From: Pogonophryne albipinna
Taxonomy: Eukaryota; Chordata; Actinopteri; Perciformes; Artedidraconidae
DNA: 64,000 bases
Assembly (NCBI GenBank): GCA_028583405.1
Contig: CM053244.1
Span: forward strand, 2,713,607-2,777,606
Reading direction: 5' to 3'
A program made the position numbers and the translations under genes. Positions 31,292-40,943 of the stretch are shown here, one piece after another. Position 1 is the stretch's first letter, and each line of letters begins with the position of its first letter. Under the pieces are notes generated by a model, which did no database searches, was not told where the DNA came from, and worked only from the letters and a program-made list of their open reading frames with translations.

Positions 31292-32035
31292 CTGGAGATG
31301 AGAACCCGCTATGCAAGCACTAAAACTGAGACAGTGGTGAAGTGTCAAAAAAAGGCTTTATTTTGTCCACGACACTGGCAAGGAGTTGACGATGAGCACA
31401 TAGAGGGGAGACATGGAGCAGGGCTGACCAGGAGGGAGGGCTGGACGTGGCAGGCAGAGCGGCTGGAGTATGTGGATCACTGAACAATAAACGAAGAACT
31501 GGCGAAGTCTGAGGATGGGAACCAGGGTTTTAAGCAAGTGCAGGTGAGTAGTGACAATCAGTGAGATGAGCAGCAGCTGAGGAGGTGAGTTGGCGAGAAT
31601 CGAAAGTAGGACAGCCACGCCCAGCCAGGAAGACAGACACACAGACAAACAGACAAAACAAACACAGAAGGGGGAAAAGAAGGAGGAAGTACTGCAGATC
31701 CTCACAGCTACAACCATTAGGGAGAAGGGAGATTATTTTTATGTTTACATGGACTGATATGCACTATACTACATTAGTGTACCACACTACATTACTGATC
31801 TAACATGAATATGTTCCTGTATATAGTTCTTTCAATTGATAAAACCAGAACCAAGTGTGTTCCATAAGTCAAAAAGATCCTTTACTCTAAGGACCTATGT
31901 GAGGAAGAAAGGGGTGTTTATTGGCAGACATTTAATGTCATATGACGTTATTCATTAACAAAAGTTGTGGATGCTAACTAACTTATCTTGCGGATTGAGT
32001 CTGCCTGACATCCTCCTTGCTCATTTGGGTTTTTT
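31292..32035. other. Non-coding spacer between YqaJ and DDE genes
   Basis: Repeat-like sequence with an Arg/Lys-coding purine stretch near 31640-31690 and 'ccagccaggaagacagacac' blocks that recall fish LTR-retrotransposon ends. No supported gene. It separates two convergent ISL2EU-like genes. Confidence 0.35.
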
Positions 32036-32403
32036 TTACAGAAAGGCAGGCCGGTAAACTTTGCACTCAACCAGATTGTCCACAAGGAACACTTTGTCGA
32101 CCATTATTGCCATGTCTGGTGTGAGATGACTCACGTTGCCAGACACCTTGAAAATCTCCCGGTCACTCATAGATCCTGCATACAGGCCAGACACAAATGT
32201 AATGGCACCATGTGGTGCCATGCCGATCATGGCCTTGAATGTAGCATGTGACTTGTACGTTGAAAACACCTAACTCTGCAGCAGGAGAGATGATGGAGTC
32301 TGGCAGAATACTTCAGTGCAGTCAAGCACCACTTGTGTGTCAGGGAAAGCTGAAAACTCAGCTGCATGAGGAACAGCAGCAGCTCATCTATGGGTGGAAG
32401 TTT
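32036..32403 (-). pseudogene. DDE_4 (HARBI1-like) transposase fragment of the ISL2EU-like element
   Basis: After an acceptor 'tgttttcacag' at about 32403 the minus strand encodes 'KLPPIDELLLFLMQL'. An internal deletion removes the following helix-turn-helix region, and the catalytic part appears: 'FPDTQVVLDCTEVF' with the first Asp, a TAG stop, 'FSTYKSHATFKAMIGMAP', 'FVSGLYAGSMSDREIF', and 'DMAIMVDKVFLVDN' with the second Asp. It ends at TAA soon after 'VYRPAFL', short of the final catalytic Glu. Stop, deletion and truncation make it inactive. It faces the YqaJ gene. The right flank is cut by an hAT starting at 32442. Confidence 0.8.
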
Positions 32404-32708
32404 CTGTGAAAACAAATAAGTGTTAGGCATACTGTAGATCAGGGGTGCCCAACCAGTCGATCGCGGGGAGATTCCCAGTCGATTACAAGATGTGTCTAAA
32501 AATAGAACAACAATATTCTGTTTTATCGTTAATGTCCTATAACATAATCTTCCTGTGCCAGAATAATGCACTTGAACGCATCAAAGCTTTGTGATTAGCC
32601 GGCGTGACCCCATGTGTCGGGGCGTGGCTGGTGGGCAGTGGGCACTATTTCGCTGACGTTGTCCGTGTCAACAGGAGTGACAGTCCGCACACACACAAGA
32701 CCGCAATT

Positions 32709-33130
32709 ATGGCAGAAGCAAAAAAGCCCAAAATATATAATTTTCACTCCAAGTGGGAGGATGATTATTTTTGTATCTAATCCAATTCAAAGTCCATCTG
32801 TCTCATCTGCAATGCGAGCGTGGCTTTATCGAAGAAGGGTAATTTAGGAGTGGCATTTCAGAACAGTGCACAAACGCTACGAGACGGAATTCCCTCCTAA
32901 TTCTCCCCTACGCTCCCAAAAGGCGAGGGACCTGAAAGACAGCTAAATGCACAGCAGTCCATTTTCACCAGGCCCAACAACAAGAGCAAGGCTGCTACCA
33001 TAGCATCTTATCGTGTCAGTCACGTTCTTGCGAAACACATGAAGTCTTTCAAAGACGGCGAAGTTGTGAAAGAAGCATTCCTGGAGGCTGCAGACACACT
33101 TTTGGGGGACAGTAAAAATAACAGTATATT
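32709..33130 (+). pseudogene. hAT transposase N-terminus with BED-like finger, truncated
   Basis: From the ATG at 32709 the reading gives 'MAEAKKPKIYNFHSKWEDDY'. A stop follows (tatcTAAtcc), and in shifted frames come a 'CLICNAS' zinc-finger pair, 'SQKARDLK', 'QQSIFTRPNNKSKAAT', 'SYRVSHVLAKHMKSFKDGE' and 'VVKEAFLEAADTL'. This is the order seen in GTF2IRD2-like and ZBED5-like hAT transposases. It is cut before the catalytic core by the piggyBac insertion and has several frame breaks. Confidence 0.7.
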
Positions 33131-33158
33131 AAAAACTCAAGTTAGATACCGTTATTAA

Positions 33159-35322
33159 CCCTCTGGAGTCGGTGGACGCGCCGGCGCGTCCAAGTGCGCA
33201 TAATTTACGTAAATTAATCATATATGTTCGATTATAAGGAGTAGACATATGATTCAGATATCCGCGGAATCGCTGGAATACTAGCTTTCCAGCGGTATCT
33301 CCTGTGAGACTGTAACCAGGGCACAGCAGCCAATATGGCCGCTCAAAGCAGCTTGACTTTACACTGTGTGGGATTGGTGGATTCGTGTGTCCGTCAAGGA
33401 AATCTCGGCCGGCAGTCATCATGGTCTGAAATGACCAATGGACATCGAGAAATCACTAAGGACCTACCCACCAAGTAAAAAAAACATAAACCACGTGTCT
33501 CCCATCAGTTTACCTCTGTGAGGAGAAAGAGAGAGACAGAAAATGGCTTATAAAGAAACTTTACAGTCGCCGACTTCGCTAGAGATTTTTTTCGCTAGCA
33601 GCAGTGAAGATAGAGCCTCAGAACCTGAAGTCTTCGACTCTTCTGAAGAAGAAGAATACAAAGACAACAACAAGGATCCATTTGGACATGGGTAAGTGTA
33701 AATATTACAGTAATAGTGTACTGGCAATGTGTGGGGAATACCGCGAAAATGAACAATAGGTTTATTGATATATTTTTTATCGATAGTCATGAACTTTTTC
33801 TTGGGACAAAATAGACTCCATTAGCAAACGTTTACTCTGTGTTAACGTTATTTTGGTCTGTAAAAGTGAGATTACATGTGTAGATGATTAAATTAATCAT
33901 TTATTCGTCCCACAACGGCGACATTTACAGTGACATGTTTTTGCCATCGCTTATTTTATCATACTGTTCTGTACAGATGAGGCTTTGTCTTAGATTTATT
34001 TCTATGTGTGCCTGTGATTATGTTATCATACTGTTCTGTACAGATGAGACTTTGTCATAGATTTATTTATGTGTGCCTGTGATTATTTTACCGTCCTGTA
34101 CAGATGAGACTTTGTAATCAGATGTAGCCTATGTATATGTGTGTCTGTGATTTTATACTGAATGTAAAGTAACTGGAAATACCTGTGTGTGTGTGTCTGA
34201 GAGAGAGAGAGAGAGAGAGAGAGACTCCTGTCCAACCTCCCAAACTTTCTTTTTATGTGTGCATTGTTATTTGTGATTGAGCAACATTTGACTTATTATT
34301 TCAATGAAATTAGTTGTAATTATTGTCCTACATTTGAATTTGTTTTACAGAGAGGTTTCACAGCTGCCTGGGCCTAGTGGCCCACAGGCAGTGTTTATCC
34401 AGCAGCCAGAACATCCATCTGTGCCGGCCCCTAGGTCAAGATCTACCGTGGCTCAAGGGCCTTCACCAGAGCCATCACCACCAAGGACCAGCAGACCAGC
34501 ATCACTACAGCTGCCTCCATCTGCGGCTGCACAAAGGCTCCACCACAGCCATCACCTTCAACCCAGCCAGCAAGGAGGTCTCGTGGAGGTCTCGTATAGC
34601 ACTTCACCCCATCTTCACAGCAGCCAGACCCACTGTCTTGGAAGACAGACAAAGACCTTGACACTGTCTTGACATTTATAATGAAGAGTTGGTTGAAAGT
34701 TCTGATGTTCAATATTGTAAATAGTGAGCTTTTCCAGTTTCTTATATTTATATAAATAGTTGGTTGAAAAAAACATATTTATAATAAATTGTTGGTTGAA
34801 TAAAAAGTTTGAATGCTCAAATTGTATTTGTACACATCACATGAACCTTGGTATGTAATATGAAGTCATTATTCAGTCCTAATGTATCTCAGTCCCTGCT
34901 GTGGTGAAAGTAGAGTGATAAACACCTGTTTTACTCAAAATTCGAATTAATTTATTTTCATTTTAGACATGAATTACACATTTATATACAGTGTAATTCA
35001 AATATTTCACTGCTTTTGTGATCCTAAGACTTTGGTAACCAAATCTAAAACACCGAAACAATTCGATCACATGAGTACATTTGTGTTTTCACAAGAGTTT
35101 TGACGATTTTCCGAAAATCGGATGTCAGATTTTAAGCTTTTGAGCTACTTATCTCATCACACAGTGCTCTAAGGTGAGTCATTTGCATATATAGCAATAC
35201 CAGAGATTGTCCTGAACATTTTGATATTTAACACATGGGGTGCCATGTTAGAATAAATACATTTAAAAGGTGATTTAAGAAAACATCTAAAAATCGAGAA
35301 AATACCCTTAGACTCCAGAGGG
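33159..35322 (+). mobile_element. piggyBac-type element, TSD TTAA, core deleted
   Basis: Perfect 12-bp ends CCCTCTGGAGTC and GACTCCAGAGGG lie between TTAA at 33155-33158 and 35323-35326. At 2164 bp the element keeps N-terminal coding exons but no DDD catalytic region, so it is a deletion derivative. Confidence 0.9.
33543..34672 (+). pseudogene. piggyBac transposase N-terminal exons, catalytic core missing
   Basis: Exon 1 (33543-33692) starts MAYKETLQSPTSLEIFFASS and is acidic ('VFDSSEEEEYKDNN'), ending at a gtaagt donor. Exon 2 begins after 'tttgttttacag' near 34351, codes a Pro/Ser/Gln-rich linker ('QLPGPSGPQAVFIQQPEHPS'), and closes in another frame with 'PLSWKTDKDLDT', which resembles the segment just before the DDE_Tnp_1_7 domain. 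Everything after that is missing. An acidic N-terminus and low-complexity linker are normal for PGBD-type proteins. A (GA)n run lies in the intron at 34199-34224. Confidence 0.65.
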
Positions 35323-35418
35323 TTAACAGGGCTGCCAACATTTGAGTTCAGCTTGGAGTGAGTTTTTTTTTTTGGTGAACCGAAAAAATAAATGGTGACC
35401 AAAATGTTTGAGACCCAC

Positions 35419-36214
35419 TGAGATAACTAGAGTCTAAAGTGAACTATCTAAACAGAGAGTCCCTTACCTCACTGAGCTGTAGTTATCTCTCAGTCTGGCA
35501 GGACAGAGCTCTCCCTTTCCTTGTTTTAGAAACAGCTTTTAATATCCGTTAAGCTAACCAGATACTAACAACAGCAATGCAAATAGTGAGTTTGGTAGAA
35601 ATATACTGTATAATAGTAAAGTTATTGAAGATGATGCCATATTTATTGAAGATTTTACATTATAAATATTCCCCCAAATTATTCAAAAGCATATTCCTCC
35701 AAACTCCCTGCTGTAATATGACACACAGGAGACTATTGATGTGTGTGGTGAGTTTGGTAGTAATAAGCTGTAGAATAGTGATTGAATATTATTTATTCTC
35801 TTTTTTCAGAGTTGCACTTTGCAGACGGTCCCTGAGCACTCGTTTCTTCTCCGGTTGCGGATAGAGACCAATGTAATGTGTCCAGCTCGGAGGACTGCAC
35901 GTATTGGCTTTTTTTTTTATCAAAGGGTGATTGTAGTTCGTTGTCAACCTTACCACGGTACTTAGGAGACGTCATTTGTGTCTGAATAATGTTTTGTTCA
36001 TCAGTTATTGATCCGTGAAATTAGAATCTCCCAATATCGTTCCAACTTTACTGAACTAAGCCAGAAGACCATCTCATTTCGTAGACCGCTCGGTTTGCTG
36101 TTCCTTCAATTTATTTTTATATTTATATACATTTATTTTGGATGAAAACTTAGCGTGACGAAAGGCAAGTGTGTGCGTGAGATATGGGTTAATTGCGTCA
36201 CTCTCACGCTCAAT
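35419..36214. other. No gene recognised
   Basis: Non-coding sequence with short Leu-rich ORFs that lack motifs. A possible acceptor 'tttttcag' at about 35810 leads into a frame without recognisable family. Confidence 0.4.
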
Positions 36215-36373
36215 GCGTGGCTGAACAAAAGGTGCATTTATCTAACAGGTACGTTTCCCACAGATCTTATTTCGAGCTATTTTTTAAAATCCTATGGAGA
36301 AATCTCATTGCTTTTTTGTCGAGGGAAGCCATGCACAGCTTACTTCCGGGTTTTAGGACGCGTCACTGCACCT
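36215..36373. mobile_element. MITE right half, second copy of the 7020-7288 family
   Basis: From 'gctgaacaaaaggtgcattt' to 'ggttttaggacgcgtcactg' it matches the reverse complement of the MITE at 7020-7288 with scattered differences. The left terminus is not clear. Confidence 0.7.
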
Positions 36374-36429
36374 CTCTCGTCTCCTCTTCACACACCACAC
36401 TTTCGCGGCACACATACTTACAGCCAATC

Positions 36430-36778
36430 AGCTCTGAATTGAATTTAACTGGTGCTGTTCTGCTGCAGGAACGTGATGGGGGTGTGTGCCATCCTGTGTG
36501 CTATTTCTCGACCAAGTTCAAGCGACATCAGCTGAATTATTCCACCATTGAGAAGGAAACTCTGGCCATGCTCCTTGCCCTGCAACATTTTCAAGTGTAT
36601 GTTGGGTCCAGTTCAACGCCAGTGGTGGTGTACACCGACCACAACCCACTCGTATTTTTGTCCCAGATGTTCAACCACAACCAGCGGTTGGTGCCCTGTT
36701 GGCACAAGACTTCAACATCGTCATCAAATACAAGAAGGGAGCGGATAATGTGGTGGCCGATGTACTGTCCCGTGGGTG
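36430..36778 (+). pseudogene. Ty3/gypsy RNase H fragment
   Basis: One plus frame encodes 'TGAVLLQERDGGVCHPVCYF', 'HQLNYSTIEKETLAMLLALQ', 'VVVYTDHNPLVFLSQM' and 'NQRLV', the RNase H domain of Ty3/gypsy polyproteins. A frame break near 36695 follows, and 'NIVIKYKKGADNVVADVLSR' ends the domain. RNase H degrades the RNA strand during reverse transcription. Flanking RT and integrase are absent; a Rex3-like LINE piece abuts on the right. Confidence 0.85.
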
Positions 36779-36859
36779 AGATTTCATGATTTACGAGTGT
36801 TTTTGGTAACTGTGGCCAAACACTTGATTGGTTTACAGCTCTCGCTTTGGGAGTACAGA

Positions 36860-38205
36860 GATTGGATGGCCCTGAGTAGAGACCCCCTCACCCCATACTC
36901 CCGCAGCACCTCCCACAGTAACTCCCTGGGAACCCGGTCATACGCCTTCTCCAAGTCCACAAAACACATGTAGACCGGATAAGCGTACTCCCAGGCCCCC
37001 TCCAGGATCCTTGCGAGAGTAAAAAGCTGATCCGTCGTTCCACGACCAGGACGGAATCCGCATTGTTCCTCCTCAATCTGAGGTTCGACAATCGGCCTGG
37101 TAAATTTTCCCGGGGAGGCTGAGTAGTGTGATGCCTCTGTAATTGGCACACACCCTCTGATCCCCCTTTTTAAAAATGGGAACCACCACCCCGGTCTGCC
37201 ACTCCTTCGGTACTGTTTCCGACTTCCACGCAATGTTGATGAGACGTGTCAACCATGACAGTCCCTCAACACCCAGAGCCTTCAGCATTTCTGGGCGGAT
37301 CTCATCCACCCCCGGGGCTTTGTCACTGTGGAGTTGTTTAACAACCTCAGTGACCTCCCCCCGGGAGATTGGTGCCGATCCCCCGTCATACTCCAGCTCT
37401 GCCTCTAACATAGAGGGCGGAGTTGTTGGGTTCAGGAGTTCCTCAAAGTGTTCCTTCCAACGCCCCAACACTCCATCAGTTGAGGTCAACAACGTCCCAT
37501 CCTTACTGTACACAGCTTGGATGGTTCCCTGCTTCCCCCTCCTGAGGTGTCGGAGAGTTTTCCAGAACAACTTTGGTGCCGCCCGAAAGTCCTTCTCCAT
37601 GTCCTCTCCGAACTTCTCCCACACCCGCTGCTTTGCCTCGGCCACGGATGAGGCTGCTGCCCTTCGGGCCTGTCGGTACCTTGCAACTGCCTCGGGAGTC
37701 CCCCGGGATAACAAATCCCTGAAGGTCTCCTTCTTCAGTCGGACGGCTTCCCTGACCACCGGTGTCCACCAGGAGGTTCGAGGGTTACCGCCCCTTGAGG
37801 CACCTAGGACCTTGAGACCACAGCTCCCCGCCGCGGCTTCGGCAATAGAGGCTTTGAACACCGACCACTCTGGTTCAATGTCCCCAACCTCCACAGGAAT
37901 GCCTGAAAAGCTCCGCCGGAGGTGTGAGTTGAAGGCCTCCTGAACTTGGGCCTCCTCCAGACGTTCCCAGTTCACCCGAACTACACGTTTGGGCTTACCA
38001 GGTCTATCCAGAGGCTTCCCCCGCCACTCGACCCAACTCACCACCAGATGGTGATCAGTTGACAACTCCGCCCTTTACCCGAGTGTCCAAAACATACGGC
38101 CTCAGGTCCGATGATACGATAACGAAATCGATCATGGACCTTCTGCCTAGGGTGCTCTGGTACCACGTACACTTATGAGCATCCTTATGTTCGAACATGG
38201 TGTTT
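36860..38205 (-). pseudogene. Rex3-like (RTE clade) LINE, middle segment only
   Basis: Reading minus from 38205: end of the endonuclease ('GRRSMIDFVIVSSDLRPYVL', a frameshift near 38070, then 'STDHHLVVSWVEWRGK' with the Asp-His-His motif), a long linker in one open frame, and reverse transcriptase blocks 'PKEWQTGVVVPIFKKGDQRV' and 'NYRGITLLSLPGKIY'. A frame change near 37090-37100 leads to 'EEQCGFRPGRGTTDQLFTLA' and 'MCFVDLEKAYDRVPRELLW'. The sequence ends about 25 residues later, before the YADD catalytic block. Loss of the 3' part is unusual because target-primed copies are normally 5'-truncated. The element is inactive. Confidence 0.85.
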
Positions 38206-38623
38206 GTTATGACTACAAGTCGTATGGTTTAATTTTTATTGAACTCAGTCTCCAAGCAGTGTTGTTTATATCTGCACATGTGTTGAGTGTTCCCCTCCCC
38301 TTCCCCCACTCACATGAGGCCAGTGCTATACTGCTAAGCTAGTTGGCCAGCAAGTTGGCATACTAGATGGTGAAATAGTTGGAGTAAAGATGTACACAAA
38401 CAATGAGAGTAGATTAAGTTGTTTTGTTTTTCATGCTTTTCACCAAAGCTCATTTGAATTGTTATTATTTTAATGTAGTGTTGTTTTGTTATATTTCTGA
38501 ACTATAATGTACCCACACGCATGTGGTTTATTTGTCACAGTTCATTTTAAAGTCAGCCACCTTATGGCTAAATCTCATCTCTGAGAGTCCATTGTGTTAA
38601 TGATAAAAGGTCCTTTTGTTCTT
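38206..38623. other. No gene recognised
   Basis: AT-rich non-coding stretch between the LINE fragment and an hAT. Confidence 0.4.
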
Positions 38624-39351
38624 CAGGCCACCAGTGGCGCCAGCAGGGGGGGCCAGGGGGGGCCATGGCCACCCTGATATATTTGTTGGCCCCCCCACTG
38701 GCCCCCCCCCTGCTGGCGCCACTGCACACACCACCTCGCCAGTCACGTATGCGTCGTAGTTTATCTGATATTTAACAACAAATACACAGCCAGTCGCTTG
38801 ATTTGAGCTTCCAACGCTCATACTGCAGCCCCTCCCTCTCCCTCTGCTACCATGGTAACACTCTGATACTCGCGCGCACCACTCTGATACTCGCGCACAT
38901 CACTATGAGATTCACACAGACAGCAGCAGGTTGCAGCAAAACGTTTCTTTCTACTGACTTTTCTACTGACTTGACACAAATCCACCAGACTTCTAGAAGG
39001 TAAGTCATATACGTTCGTTGCCTGTTAAGCCCCACAACACTTTAGGCTTTAGTGTGTTAGCTTTAGGTAGCAAAAAACAGAGATATGCTTACCTTTAGCT
39101 GTTATTCTGATCAAAATGTGTGTTCAATGGCATTAAAACGAGAAACGCTAGAAGACCTGGAAAACCGGCTCGGGGCTCAGTAAAGGCTGGCTTGGCTTCA
39201 GGTATAATTCGTCTAAACACACTTTGGCAGCTATCCTAGTTAGCGTTAGTTTAGCTTGCTAAGCTAACATTAGCTGATGTCAGTATGCTGAGCTGGTGTA
39301 ATGCGTAGGCTACTATTAATCACTGCTGTGTGTAATGTCAATTTGCAGAAA

Positions 39352-39495
39352 ATGAAGAGAAATTCAACAGACATCTCTTCTTATTTTAAGAAGAAGATGA
39401 GTAAAGGAGAGACAGAGCTGGCAGGGGAGCAGCAGCATAGGGCTAGTGAGGAGATGGCCATACATGCTAGAAAGTACATGTGGAACTCTTTTTAG
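39352..39495 (+). pseudogene. hAT transposase first coding exon
   Basis: ATG at 39352 gives MKRNSTDISSYFKKKMSKGE, followed by 'LAGEQQHRASEEMAIHARKY' and a stop at 39495. A short Lys-rich start with 'SYFKK' is typical of ZMYM1-like/TTF hAT transposases. The downstream catalytic exons are absent; a LINE tail occupies the following sequence. Confidence 0.5.
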
Positions 39496-39584
39496 TAAAA
39501 GTGAAACTAAAACGTAAGTACAGTTTTATTAATGTGATTGTGACCTTAGTAATCATTTAAGTCTTCTACACACTTTAGGTCTGC

Positions 39585-40035
39585 AGCTCCTTCAAAATGA
39601 TGGCTCCTTCCCTGATGGCTTCCTCAGGATTGTAGCTGACATCCTCGTGGATTCATCTTCTTATTACAGACACATGCATTTCCTAACATTCGGTCTATAT
39701 GCTGTAAAATGTATTATCTCTTCGATTTACACACGGCATCTATTGCACGTCTGTCCGTCCTGGGAGATGGATCCCTCCTCTGTTGCTCTTCCTGAGGTTT
39801 CTCCCATTTTTTCCCCTTAAACTGTGGGTTTTCTCTGGAAGTTTTTCCTTGTACGATGTGAGGGTCTAAGGACAGAGGGTGTCGTTTTTCTCATACTGAT
39901 ATTCTGAACAATATGTGTTGTTGTATTTGCTGTAAAGTGTCTCTAGTGTAGGCTAATTTTATTATATGTACAGCACTTTGGCTCGACCAAAAATCGTTTA
40001 TAAATGTGCTATATAAATAAGATTTGATTTGATTT
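39585..40035 (+). mobile_element. L2-type LINE 3' UTR and tail, 5'-truncated
   Basis: Contains 'tgttgctcttcctgaggttt', 'ctctggaagtttttccttgt' and 'gatgtgagggtctaaggaca', then 'tgtgctatataaataagatt' and the tail repeat 'gatttgatttg'. This is the 3' end of a widespread fish L2 family. The coding region is missing. Confidence 0.75.
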
Positions 40036-40943
40036 GAAACGAGAATCTATGCAGTTTTTCCTCTTCTGTGTTCTGAGGTTATGAGCCGACCATTAGTCAA
40101 GTTTGTTTTCATAATGTTCTGTATGCTAATTTAAAAAAGGGTAACCAGTTTGTTTATAAAGTATAAATATACATTTTCAAAACAAATGGAATACAAGCTA
40201 TATGTATTACTCTCACCACAGTGGCCTAATCTAAAAAAATAGAAATATGTCTCGTCACCTATTTTCTGTCTAATACTAAAAGGTGGTGTTTTGTATCATT
40301 TATAATGTCTTGAATTTGCTATAAAGGTCAATAATAGATGGTGTTTTTGTGTTCAATCACAGTATGTATTTACCATTTTATACCCCTTGTGTTTTTGGGT
40401 TCTGTTGAAATAAAATAGTCATGTTTTAAAACTTGATTTAATAAAGTCATGTCAATCATCTTTGATCCCAGTGTGACACAAACAGCTTTGTTCAGTCTAA
40501 AACTATTTATAACCTAGAGACATAATATAACTGAAGAACATGTTGTGTATTGTATGTGTTGAGAATGCTGAACATTTTGTGCCTTACAATAAAGGAACTT
40601 ATTTAAATTAAGCTGTATTTGTCTTTTTAAAAGGAAAGAACAACTAGCATATATAAAAAACAAAACAATAAATCACCAACACATGTATACAAGGTTCTTT
40701 TAAATGTTGTTTGAAGTCAAATGTTAACTATCCGTATTATATTCACTTCAGATGAATAGTATCAGAAAATGTAAAATAAGAAACCAAAGTATATCAGTAG
40801 GTGATTCTCTTTGTCATTGTTTTCATCTAGTCTATACTTTTACAACAATTAAATTCTTGGTTTTGGTGGGCCACCCCAAGATTTTCAGTGGCCCCATTTG
40901 GCCACCCCTATGATACCTTTCTGGAGGCGCCACTGCAGGCCAC

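Larger units (their letters stand above)
32442..35418 (+). mobile_element. hAT element (GTF2IRD2/Charlie-like), interrupted by piggyBac
   Basis: Starts CAGGGGTGCCCAACCAGTCG, a typical hAT-Charlie terminus. It contains the N-terminal coding part of a GTF2IRD2/ZBED-like transposase (32709-33130), is split by the piggyBac at 33159-35322, and may end at '...gtttgagacccactg' near 35418. The two proposed ends do not match well and I find no 8-bp TSD, so the right boundary is uncertain. Confidence 0.55.
38632..40935 (+). mobile_element. hAT element, TSD CAGGCCAC
   Basis: Ends CAGTGGCGCC and GGCGCCACTG, with CAGGCCAC at 38624-38631 and 40936-40943. The first 94 bp (38632-38725) are palindromic: 'cagtggcgccagcagggggg' is mirrored by 'ctgctggcgccactg'. 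It retains one short coding exon (39352-39495) and has an L2-type LINE tail inside (39585-40035). Non-autonomous. Confidence 0.88.

Noticed and set aside
31358..31717. 119-codon minus-strand ORF with a hydrophobic, Cys-rich segment
   Set aside because: Lies in repeat-like spacer; the apparent membrane segment is the antisense of a purine-rich stretch and no family motif is present.
37176..37943. Plus-strand 255-codon ORF opposite the Rex3-like LINE
   Set aside because: Antisense shadow of the LINE linker and RT frame; Pro/Ser/Arg-rich translation without motifs.
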